Assembly (NCBI GenBank): GCA_019244945.1
Contig: JAFASD010000455.1
Span: 1-5,601, forward strand
Origin: Acidobacteriaceae bacterium
Lineage (GTDB): Bacteria > Acidobacteriota > Terriglobia > Bryobacterales > Bryobacteraceae
DNA length: 5,601 bases
Direction: 5' to 3'
This document shows, in pieces, positions 1 to 5,601 of this stretch. Below the pieces are notes generated by a model. The model did not search any database, was not told the origin of the DNA, and saw only the letters and a list, made by a program, of their open reading frames with translations. Within the stretch, counting starts at the first letter, position 1. Every line of letters begins with the position of its first letter. A program made the position numbers and the translations under genes.

Positions 1-3000
1 TGAGCGGCTATGCAGCCGGGGTCACTGTGGACAGCTCCGGGAATGCCTATGTCACGGGTCAAAATTCGAATAACAACGGATTCTACGTGACGAAGTTCAA
101 TTCCACTGGAACAGTGGTTTACAACACCACCGTCGGAAGCGGCCCCAACGTATGGCCGTATGGAATCGCGCTTGACAGCACAGGGAAGGCTTACGTTACC
201 GGCCAAATCTATTCCGGCAGCACTTTGCCGACGTCATCGAATGCCTACCAGAGCACCGTAACCGGTTCTTATAACGCTTTTCTTGCTGTAATCTCCGCGG
301 ATGGATCGACGGTTCCCTATGCAACGTATCTCGGTGGAAGCGATTCCAGCCAAAGCGCTGGCCTGAGTGTAGCCGTCGATTCCAGCCAAAATGCCTACAT
401 TAGCGGCTGGACTGAATCCGCGACGTTCCCGACTACGAGCGGTGCCTATCAAACAGCCTTTTCGCCTTCGCAGGACGGTATTGTGGTGAAAATCAACCCC
501 TTGGCATCCACGGGACCGACATCCCTTGTCTATTCGACACTACTCGGGCCAGGCAATTCATACCTGATCGGAATTGCGGTCGATAGCTCGGGAGACGCTT
601 ATGTCACCGGCTTCGGAGCAGCAGGATTCCCCGTCACAGCGGGCGCCTTCCGGTATTCCGGAGTCGATTCCACCAGCGGCGGAGTGTATGTAACGAAGCT
701 TAACTCCACTGCCAGTGCGCTCGTGTATTCCGCCTATCTGGGATACGGGACCGGCTATGGTATCGCGGTGGAAGGCCAGTCGAATCCGAGCGCCTACGTC
801 ACGGGAGAGGTTAATTACGCCGACTTCCCGACGACCTCCGGAGCTTACCAGACCTCATATGCGGGAGGGTTCGCTACAAAGCTCAGTTCGGATGGCAGTA
901 CTGAGACTTATTCGACGTTTCTCGGAGGCCCTAGCAGTTACACGGGCGGTACTGCCGTACTCCCGACGAGCATCGCTCTACCGAACGGTTGTTCCTCATC
1001 GTGCAATGCCTATATAGCCGGATACACGAATACCGCCGACTTCCCGGCGATCAATCCGATTCAGAGCACCCCTTCGAACACCGGCAACTCCGGGTTCATC
1101 GTCGAGCTCGCGGCGGACGGCGGAAGCGCACTGTTCTCGAGCTATCTGAGCGGATATAATTCAGGCGTTTACAACCAGCAGGACAGCCAATCGTTTGGAA
1201 TAACGCCTTCGATTGGCGTGGACAGCTCGGGAAACATGTCGGTGGTGGGTGATATTTACAGCACCAGCGATTTTCCGATTACCATTTCGACAGCGAATCC
1301 TACATACGCCTTTCTCGCGAAAATTGGCCCTGCAACTACCCCATTTACGATCGCTTTGCCTTCGACGATCAACTTCGGGAATCAGGCGGTCGGCGTGAGC
1401 ACGAGCATTTCCAATGGGACCGCGACGGTCAGGTTGCGCAATATGAGCGCCACGGCTGCGACCCTGCAGTCGATCACCACATCGGCGAGCATTTTCTCGG
1501 AATCGGATAACTGCGGCGGTAGCATTCCGGCTGGTGGTTTTTGCACCCTCAGCCTCAACTTCACGCCCGCGGCGCCTGGCGCCCGCACCGGTACCGTAAC
1601 TGTGACTTCGAACGCCAGCGACAGCCCGACCACGATTACCGTGAATGGCACGGGTGTCGACGCCCCATATATTACGGCATCACCAACCAGCCTGGTGTTC
1701 GGCGATCAGGCAACCGGCACGTCGAGCGCCCAGCAGAGCGTCACGCTGACCAATATCGGCGACGAGACTGCCGCTTTGTCTGTTTACACAAATACAGTGA
1801 ACTTTAGCGAGTTAAATAACTGTCCCAGCCAGTTGGCGCCCGGATCGAGCTGCCTTGTGAACGTGACGTTTTCTCCCACTCAGCCTGGCTTAGCCACTGA
1901 TAATCTTTACTTCTATTCACCGAGCTTTGGAACGGGAAGCATTCCGCTCTCCGGTTCCGGAACGGTGACTGGCGCGAACAGCGCGATTTCCCTTTCCGCC
2001 ACTTCCCTTAGCTTCGGCAATCAGGTCGTTAATACGACCAGCCCCATTCAGCAGATTTTCGTAACGAACAACGGCAGCGTACCGATTGTCATTCAGTCGA
2101 TTACCACGAGCGTCACTTCGGGCAGCGGTAACTTTACGATCTCCTATAACGCCTGCGGCAACCCAACGGGTTCACTCAGTCCCCAGGCCAACTGCCAACT
2201 CCAAGTAACGTTCACGCCCACTGCTGCCGGAACGGTCACCGGAACGCTGACCATCAACGACAGCGCGACCGGTAGCCCCCAGACGGTATCGCTCACCGGA
2301 ACGGGTGTGGCGGCGACAGAAACTCTCGAGTTCTATCCGGGCACGGCGATCGCGTTTCCGGACACGCCAGTTGGCGTGACGAGCGGTTCGCAGATCGTTT
2401 ATGCGCAAAACACTGGTACGGCTCCGATCACTATGGACCGCGTTGTGGTCAGTGGCGATTTTCATATCAGCAGTACGACTTGCGAGGCGACTACGCTTCC
2501 CGGTACTCTGAATGACGGCGCTTCGGGTTCGTATTCGTATTGCTACGCATACGTGGTGTTCACTCCAACAGCAACGGGCGCGCGAACGGGCACGCTAACG
2601 TTTATCGACAGTGCCTCAACCAGCCCGCAGGTAGTGAATCTTTCCGGAAATGGCATCACGGCGAGCGGCACGCTCGCGTTGGATCCCACGCAGCTTGATT
2701 TCCCGAGTCAGGCGATAGGGACTACCAGCGCCGCGAGCAGCAGCGAAGCTGTATATCTGAGCAACCCAGGTAACACGCCGATCACCATCAACAACTGGAG
2801 CGCGACTGGTGACTTCACGGTTACGAACTGGTATTGTTCAACGCCTCCGTTCACTCTCAATCCAGGAGGAAGCTGCGGAATTTACATTCAGTTCACGCCC
2901 TCAGCCTCTGGAACGCGTACAGGAACTCTAACCGTCAACAGTACGGCCGGTAATCAAACCGCGGCACTTAACGGAACGGGTGTGACCGCTACACAAACTA

Positions 3001-5601
3001 TTCAAATTACCCCGACTTCGATGACTTTCGGTAGCGTAGTCGTGGGTCAAACGGCGAGCCAATACCCGTTGTACATACAGAATACAGGGACAGAACCGGT
3101 CTCGCTCACGACACTCGGAGCGTTAAGCGGCACCAACGCAGGCGATTTCACCGTGAACACCTATACTTGTCCGGTCGGCGGAAACTTGCAGCCAGGTACC
3201 AGTTGCGAGATGCTCGTCTCCTTCACACCGGGCGGCACGGGCTCCCGGACTGCCAGTCTACAAAATGTCGATTCCGCCGGGACGCAGAACGTGCCTCTGA
3301 GCGGGACGGGAGTAAGTGCAACGCCGACCTACACCACTTCCTATGCCGAGCTTGTTTACAACAGCCAGGTACAGGGAACTACCAGTCCGACCAACACTTA
3401 CACGTACTTCTATAACAACGGCACGCTTCCCGTTACGCTCGGCACAGCTACGGTTACGTCGGGGTTTGTAAAACCCTCAGGCGACGATACCTGCAGCGGC
3501 TCAACGATTACCGGCGGCGGGAATTGCTATGTCTATGTTTCCTTCGCCCCAACGACACCCGGCTACACAACGGGAACCTTGACCTTCAAAAACAGCTCCA
3601 ACACGACCCTGGCGACAGTAGCCTTGGCCGGCTATTCTCCGGCCGCGGCGAACTCGGCTTATCTGGATCCAACGGGCCTGAACTTCACCAATCAAGTAGT
3701 GACTACGACTTCGAACTACCAAACCTTGACGCTGTATAACTCAGGCAACCTCCCATTCACGGTAGGCACACTGAATGGCACGAATGTCGGCACACCGCCT
3801 ACTGATGAGTTTTCTATCTCGTCAGGCAACGGGGGCGGGGATAACTGCAGTGGACAGACTGTCCAGCCCGGAAGCAGTTGCAGCGCTTACGTCACCTTTA
3901 CGCCATCGGCGACGGGCACACGAACCGGGAGCCTAAGTTTCCCAGTGACTTACGCGGACAGTACCACCGCCACTTTCACCGCGACTCTGGCCGGAACCGG
4001 AGTGGCCGAAACAAATTCAGCCGTGGTTTCGCCCACTGCCGCCTCGTTTGTCGACCAGACTGTAGGCGCCACTACGCCTTACACTGTCCAGCTGAATTTA
4101 ACCAACAGCGGAAACCAGCCGTTCACAGTGGGCACACTCAGCGGAACGAACACGATCGTCGGTTCGAGCGGAACGGGAGAGTTTTCCACATCGTCTGCAA
4201 ATGGGGGTAGCGATAACTGCAGCCACGTGACCCTGCAGCCCGGCAGCACTTGCATTGTATATGTAACCTTCACGCCGTCAGCCACGGGCACGCAGACTGG
4301 AAGCATCACCTTCCCGGTCACATTTAAGGATGGTACGACCGCCAATCCGACCGCCACACTCTCCGGCAACGGCGTCGCGGCCAACAAAGGCTTGCAAATC
4401 TCTCCGTTGAGCTTGCAGTTCCCGGTTCAAGTGGTTAGCACCACTAGCTCGGCGCAGGGCATTACTGTGAAGAATTTGGGGAACACGCCTGTGCATTTCG
4501 GCACGGACAGCGTTACGGGAGACTTCGCAATCAGCTATGACAGTTGCGTCGGCACCAATCTGGCCTACAACCAGACCTGCCAAATCAACGTGACGTTTAC
4601 ACCCTCCACGACCGGAAATCGCACCGGAACGCTGACCATTGCCGATAATGGGACGGGCGGGCCGCATGCGGTCTCTTTGAGTGGTACGGGCATTCCCGCC
4701 AACCAACAAATCACGTTGTCCCAGACTACGGTTGCGTTCGGAAACCAGCCTGCCGGTTCGACCAGTTCTCAGATGGCGGTTTACATAACCAACCAGAGCG
4801 ATTCGACCGTCACGGGGTTCACCATCGCCCTCGGCGGCACGAATCCGAGTGACTTCACGTTGAACACGAACAACTGCCCGACGGGCGGCGGGAATCTGGG
4901 CGCCCGAGCGACATGTGCAATTTTGGTCGCATTCGCTCCAGTGACCGGCACGAGCGGCGCGCTCTCCGCCACAGTTACGGTCACTGACTCTGATTCGGGG
5001 AGCCCGCGCACCATCACGCTGACCGGCACCTCGGTCACAGCAGGTCCGGCGGTGGCCTTCACTCCAGGATCAGGTCTGACATTCGCCAGCCAGAGCGTCG
5101 GTACGACCAGCCCGGCGCAGACCTTCAGTGTGACCAACACGGGTACAGCAAACCTGACTATTACCGCGGTAACCTCGACCGATGCAACCGAATTCCCGAT
5201 CTACTCCGACGGTTGTACGGGCGCAACGCTCCTACCTCATCAGCAGTGCACGGTCTCCGTCAGGTTCTCGCCGTCGACGGGAGGCGCGCGATCCAGCACC
5301 ATCAAAGTTACCGATAACGCGACCGGATCGCCGCAATCCCTACCGGTAAGTGGCACTGGCGTCGGCATACCTGTCGCAGGCGTATCGCCGAGTTCGCTGA
5401 CGTTTTCATCGCAGGGTACGGGCACACGCAGCGCGTCCCAGCCGGTAACCATTAGTAATACCGGCACAGGTCCGTTGACCATCTCGAACATAGACATCAG
5501 CGGAGGGAACCCAGCCGATTTCGCACAGACCAACACTTGCGGAACACTTCCGGCTACCGTGGCCGTTGGCGCAACCTGCACTGTCAACGTGACATTTGCG
5601 C
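1..5601 (+). CDS. Giant SBBP beta-propeller / choice-of-anchor D (ASH) repeat protein, partial at both ends
   Basis: One frame, with codons beginning at base 3, stays open across the whole window (1866 codons, no stop or frameshift), so start and stop lie outside. Residues 1-441 are seven SBBP beta-propeller blades; residues 448-1866 are thirteen ASH/HYDIN-type Ig-like domains (choice-of-anchor D), the last truncated. The same motifs recur in the same frame throughout, which is strong evidence that this frame is real and that long open stretches in other frames are shadows. The protein is rich in Thr, Ser, Gly and Asn, poor in charged residues, and all its cysteines are paired, which fits an exported protein. 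Families of this build are known mainly from Acidobacteriota and have no established function; a surface adhesin or binding protein is an inference. No enzyme motif is visible. Signal peptide and C-terminal anchor would lie outside the window. Family assignment is confident; function is not. Confidence 0.95.
3..161 (+). repeat. SBBP blade 1 (short form)
   Basis: Residues 1-53. It has the canonical V-D-S-S-G-N-A-Y-V-T-G core (bases 27-59), a Y-V-T-K-F strand and a weak V-V-Y-N-T-T-V-G-S end. It lacks the F-P-T-T-x-G-A-Y-Q loop that most later blades have, so it is the compact version. The blade may begin upstream of the window. Confidence 0.8.
162..359 (+). repeat. SBBP blade 2
   Basis: Residues 54-119. 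The core is A-L-D-S-T-G-K-A-Y-V-T-G, followed by L-P-T-S-S-N-A-Y-Q, A-F-L-A-V-I and Y-A-T-Y-L-G-G. It is a full-length blade close to the family pattern. Confidence 0.87.
360..569 (+). repeat. SBBP blade 3
   Basis: Residues 120-189. The core is A-V-D-S-S-Q-N-A-Y-I-S-G, then F-P-T-T-S-G-A-Y-Q, I-V-V-K-I and L-V-Y-S-T-L-L-G. A short insert (P-L-A-S-T-G-P-T-S) lies between the last two strands. Confidence 0.88.
570..758 (+). repeat. SBBP blade 4
   Basis: Residues 190-252. The core is I-A-V-D-S-S-G-D-A-Y-V-T-G, then F-P-V-T-A-G-A-F, V-Y-V-T-K-L and L-V-Y-S-A-Y-L-G. The F-P loop is varied, with A-F-R in place of the usual A-Y-Q. Confidence 0.87.
759..968 (+). repeat. SBBP blade 5 (altered turn)
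   Basis: Residues 253-322. The usual V-D-S-S-G-N-A-Y turn is replaced by V-E-G-Q-S-N-P-S-A-Y, with a two-residue extension and Glu for the conserved Asp. The rest is standard: F-P-T-T-S-G-A-Y-Q, F-A-T-K-L and Y-S-T-F-L-G-G. Confidence 0.85.
969..1199 (+). repeat. SBBP blade 6 with cysteine-bridged turn
   Basis: Residues 323-399. The turn of the core motif is replaced by A-L-P-N-G-C-S-S-S-C-N-A-Y, with cysteines at residues 330 and 334. These are the only cysteines in the propeller and could form a small disulfide loop. It continues with D-F-P-A-I-N, F-I-V-E-L and L-F-S-S-Y-L-S-G. A longer polar tail rich in Gln, Asn and Ser precedes blade 7. Confidence 0.84.
1200..1325 (+). repeat. SBBP blade 7 (lacks last strand motif)
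   Basis: Residues 400-441. The core is G-V-D-S-S-G-N-M-S-V-V-G, then D-F-P-I-T and A-F-L-A-K-I. It ends there: the Y-S-T-Y-L-G-G strand is missing and the chain passes straight through G-P-A-T-T-P into the first ASH domain. This is the shortest blade. Confidence 0.82.
1344..1658 (+). repeat. ASH domain 1
   Basis: Residues 448-552. It opens with I-N-F-G-N-Q-A-V-G-V-S-T, has cysteines 504 and 514, L-N-F-T-P-A-A-P-G-A-R-T-G, and closes V-N-G-T-G-V. It follows the last propeller blade after a six-residue linker. Confidence 0.88.
1665..1967 (+). repeat. ASH domain 2
   Basis: Residues 555-655. It opens S-L-V-F-G-D-Q-A-T-G-T-S-S, has cysteines 607 and 617, V-T-F-S-P-T-Q-P-G, and closes L-S-G-S-G-T. 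It is the shortest complete unit. The usual R-T-G-T-L segment is replaced by A-T-D-N-L-Y-F-Y. Confidence 0.87.
1977..2309 (+). repeat. ASH domain 3
   Basis: Residues 659-769. It opens S-L-S-F-G-N-Q-V-V-N-T-T-S, has cysteines 718 and 731, V-T-F-T-P-T-A-A-G, T-G-T-L-T-I-N-D-S-A-T-G-S-P-Q, and closes L-T-G-T-G-V. It is close to the family consensus. Confidence 0.9.
2313..2657 (+). repeat. ASH domain 4 (long inter-cysteine loop)
   Basis: Residues 771-885. The opening is diverged (A-I-A-F-P-D-T-P-V-G-V-T-S). Cysteines 827 and 847 are separated by 19 residues rather than the 9-12 seen elsewhere; the extra loop ends in a Ser/Tyr-rich stretch. It continues V-V-F-T-P-T-A-T-G-A-R-T-G-T-L and closes L-S-G-N-G-I. 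Confidence 0.86.
2664..2984 (+). repeat. ASH domain 5
   Basis: Residues 888-994. It opens Q-L-D-F-P-S-Q-A-I-G-T-T-S, has cysteines 945 and 958, I-Q-F-T-P-S-A-S-G-T-R-T-G-T-L, and closes L-N-G-T-G-V. It holds the only tryptophans noticed in the ASH array (N-N-W and T-N-W-Y-C). Confidence 0.88.
2991..3314 (+). repeat. ASH domain 6
   Basis: Residues 997-1104. It opens S-M-T-F-G-S-V-V-V-G-Q-T, has I-Q-N-T-G, cysteines 1056 and 1068, V-S-F-T-P-G-G-T-G-S-R-T, and closes L-S-G-T-G-V. Confidence 0.88.
3321..3638 (+). repeat. ASH domain 7 (degenerate ends)
   Basis: Residues 1107-1212. Both ends are diverged: the opening is L-V-Y-N-S-Q-V-Q-G-T-T-S and the closing is L-A-G-Y-S-P instead of L-S-G-T-G-V. 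The core is intact, with cysteines 1164 and 1175, V-S-F-A-P-T-T-P-G and T-G-T-L-T-F. It is Tyr-rich in its first half. Confidence 0.83.
3651..4004 (+). repeat. ASH domain 8 (long subtype)
   Basis: Residues 1217-1334. It opens L-N-F-T-N-Q-V-V-T-T-T-S, has cysteines 1282 and 1293, V-T-F-T-P-S-A-T-G-T-R-T-G, and closes L-A-G-T-G-V. It shares with domain 9, and no other unit, the P-F-T-V-G-T-L segment, an N-G-G-x-D-N-C-S approach to the first cysteine and a late F-P-V-T-(Y/F) strand with an extra hairpin. Confidence 0.88.
4014..4376 (+). repeat. ASH domain 9 (long subtype, sister of domain 8)
   Basis: Residues 1338-1458, the longest unit. It opens A-S-F-V-D-Q-T-V-G-A-T-T, has cysteines 1406 and 1417, V-T-F-T-P-S-A-T-G-T-Q-T-G, and closes L-S-G-N-G-V. 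It aligns along nearly its whole length with domain 8, which suggests that the two arose by tandem duplication. Confidence 0.88.
4383..4694 (+). repeat. ASH domain 10
   Basis: Residues 1461-1564. It opens S-L-Q-F-P-V-Q-V-V-S-T-T-S, has V-K-N-L-G-N-T-P, cysteines 1515 and 1526, V-T-F-T-P-S-T-T-G-N-R-T-G-T-L-T-I, and closes L-S-G-T-G-I. An 18-base stretch at 4622-4639 is identical to 2237-2254 in domain 3. Confidence 0.88.
4701..5036 (+). repeat. ASH domain 11
   Basis: Residues 1567-1678. It opens T-V-A-F-G-N-Q-P-A-G-S-T-S, has cysteines 1625 and 1638, V-A-F-A-P-V-T-G-T-S, and closes L-T-G-T-S-V. A G-G-T-N-P-S-D-F-T motif precedes the first cysteine. Confidence 0.87.
5043..5363 (+). repeat. 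ASH domain 12
   Basis: Residues 1681-1787. It opens L-T-F-A-S-Q-S-V-G-T-T-S, has V-T-N-T-G, cysteines 1738 and 1749, V-R-F-S-P-S-T-G-G-A-R-S and D-N-A-T-G-S-P-Q, and closes V-S-G-T-G-V. It is close to consensus. Confidence 0.89.
5370..5601 (+). repeat. ASH domain 13, truncated by window end
   Basis: Residues 1790-1866. It opens S-L-T-F-S-S-Q-G-T-G-T-R-S, has I-S-N-T-G, G-G-N-P-A-D-F, cysteines 1846 and 1859, and reaches V-T-F-A before the window ends. The missing part would hold the G-T-x-T-G-T-L strand and the closing motif, so the gene continues to the right. Confidence 0.88.

Larger units (their letters stand above)
3..1325 (+). other. SBBP beta-propeller region, seven blades
   Basis: Residues 1-441 carry seven copies of the SBBP blade pattern. 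A full blade reads G-I-A-V-D-S-S-G-N-A-Y-V-T-G, then F-P-T-T-x-G-A-Y-Q, then an (A/F)-x-V-x-K-(L/I) strand, then (V/E)-Y-S-T-Y-L-G-G. Copies begin near bases 3, 162, 360, 570, 759, 969 and 1200. Seven blades would make a complete propeller of common size, but more blades may lie upstream. Propellers of this type usually act as binding platforms; no ligand can be predicted here. Confidence 0.9.
1344..5601 (+). other. Tandem array of 13 ASH / choice-of-anchor D Ig-like domains
   Basis: Residues 448-1866 consist of thirteen related units of about 100-120 residues joined by linkers of about 2-5 residues. The shared pattern is S-L-x-F-G-x-Q-x-V-G-T-T-S, then V-x-(L/I)-x-N-x-G, then a Cys pair, then V-x-F-(T/S)-P, then G-x-x-T-G-x-L-x-(V/I), closing with L-S-G-T-G-V. 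This matches the bacterial relatives of the ASPM/SPD-2/Hydin domain. Such tandem Ig folds usually form stalks or binding surfaces. The array runs off the right end of the window. Confidence 0.93.

Noticed and set aside
1..3. TGA at the first bases as a possible stop of an upstream gene
   Set aside because: It is out of frame with the SBBP reading frame, which is already open at base 3 with blade sequence.
715..1017. Plus-strand open stretch of 100 codons in another frame (others at 1541-1807, 3167-3415, 3878-4210)
   Set aside because: These overlap the SBBP/ASH frame, are rich in Arg and lack any family motif, while the frame +3 translation keeps its motifs without a break.
1382..1651. Minus-strand open stretch whose start resembles a signal peptide
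   Set aside because: It is the reverse of ASH domain 1; the hydrophobic run is the complement of Thr/Asn-rich codons, and no ribosome binding site or domain supports it.
4278..4709. Open stretch of 143 codons on the minus strand
   Set aside because: It lies antisense to intact ASH domains 9-11, has an Arg-rich composition typical of reversed GC-rich coding sequence, and shows no recognisable domain.
4781..5140. Minus-strand open stretch that reads as hydrophobic, Val-rich protein (also 4079-4387 and 5240-5587)
   Set aside because: The Val/Pro-rich look comes from reading Thr/Ser/Gly-rich codons backwards. All three lie over well-conserved ASH domains in the true frame.
1344..5601. Regular repeats as a possible CRISPR array or VNTR
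   Set aside because: The repeat unit is a diverged protein domain of about 100-120 codons, with little DNA identity between units and no spacer pattern.
1344..5601. Eukaryotic Hydin/ASPM-like gene
   Set aside because: The domain fold is related, but the intron-free 5.6 kb frame, the fused SBBP blades and the paired cysteines fit bacterial choice-of-anchor D proteins.

Overview
The whole window lies inside one very large plus-strand gene. A single reading frame (codons starting at base 3) runs from the first to the last base without a stop, so both gene ends lie outside the window and at least 1866 residues are encoded here. No second gene, RNA gene, mobile element, CRISPR array, promoter or terminator could be supported. 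Residue numbers below are window numbers: residue n occupies bases 3n to 3n+2.

The protein has two parts. Residues 1-441 (bases 3-1325) hold seven SBBP-type beta-propeller blades, recognised by repeated D-S-S-G-N-A-Y-V-T-G, F-P-T-T-x-G-A-Y-Q, V-x-K-L and Y-S-T-Y-L-G-G signatures. Residues 448-1866 (bases 1344-5601) hold a tandem array of 13 ASH/HYDIN-like immunoglobulin-fold domains, the type usually annotated 'choice-of-anchor D' in bacteria. Twelve are complete and the thirteenth is cut by the window end. Each has an S-L-x-F-G-x-Q-x-V-G-T-T-S opening, a cysteine pair, a V-x-F-T-P-x-x-x-G-x-x-x-G motif and a closing L-S-G-T-G-V. Linkers are only about 2-5 residues.

SBBP blades fused to choice-of-anchor D arrays in very large, Thr/Ser/Gly/Asn-rich proteins are typical of Acidobacteriota (Terriglobia and relatives, including Koribacter- and Solibacter-like lineages). 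Together with a moderately GC-rich coding style, this makes an acidobacterium the best guess for the source; this is inference from architecture, not proof. The protein is most likely exported and displayed at or released from the cell surface, with the propeller as a possible binding head and the ASH array as a stalk. No catalytic domain, signal peptide or anchor is visible, because both ends are missing.

Points worth a second look: all 28 cysteines fall in close pairs, one pair per ASH domain plus one in blade 6; lysine is almost absent from the ASH array; domains 8 and 9 form a distinct, longer sister pair that suggests local duplication; domain 4 has an enlarged inter-cysteine loop; domain 7 has lost the usual closing motif; and the last propeller blade lacks its final strand motif. 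I see no strong evidence for a new biological system. This is a large example of a known but functionally uncharacterised architecture.
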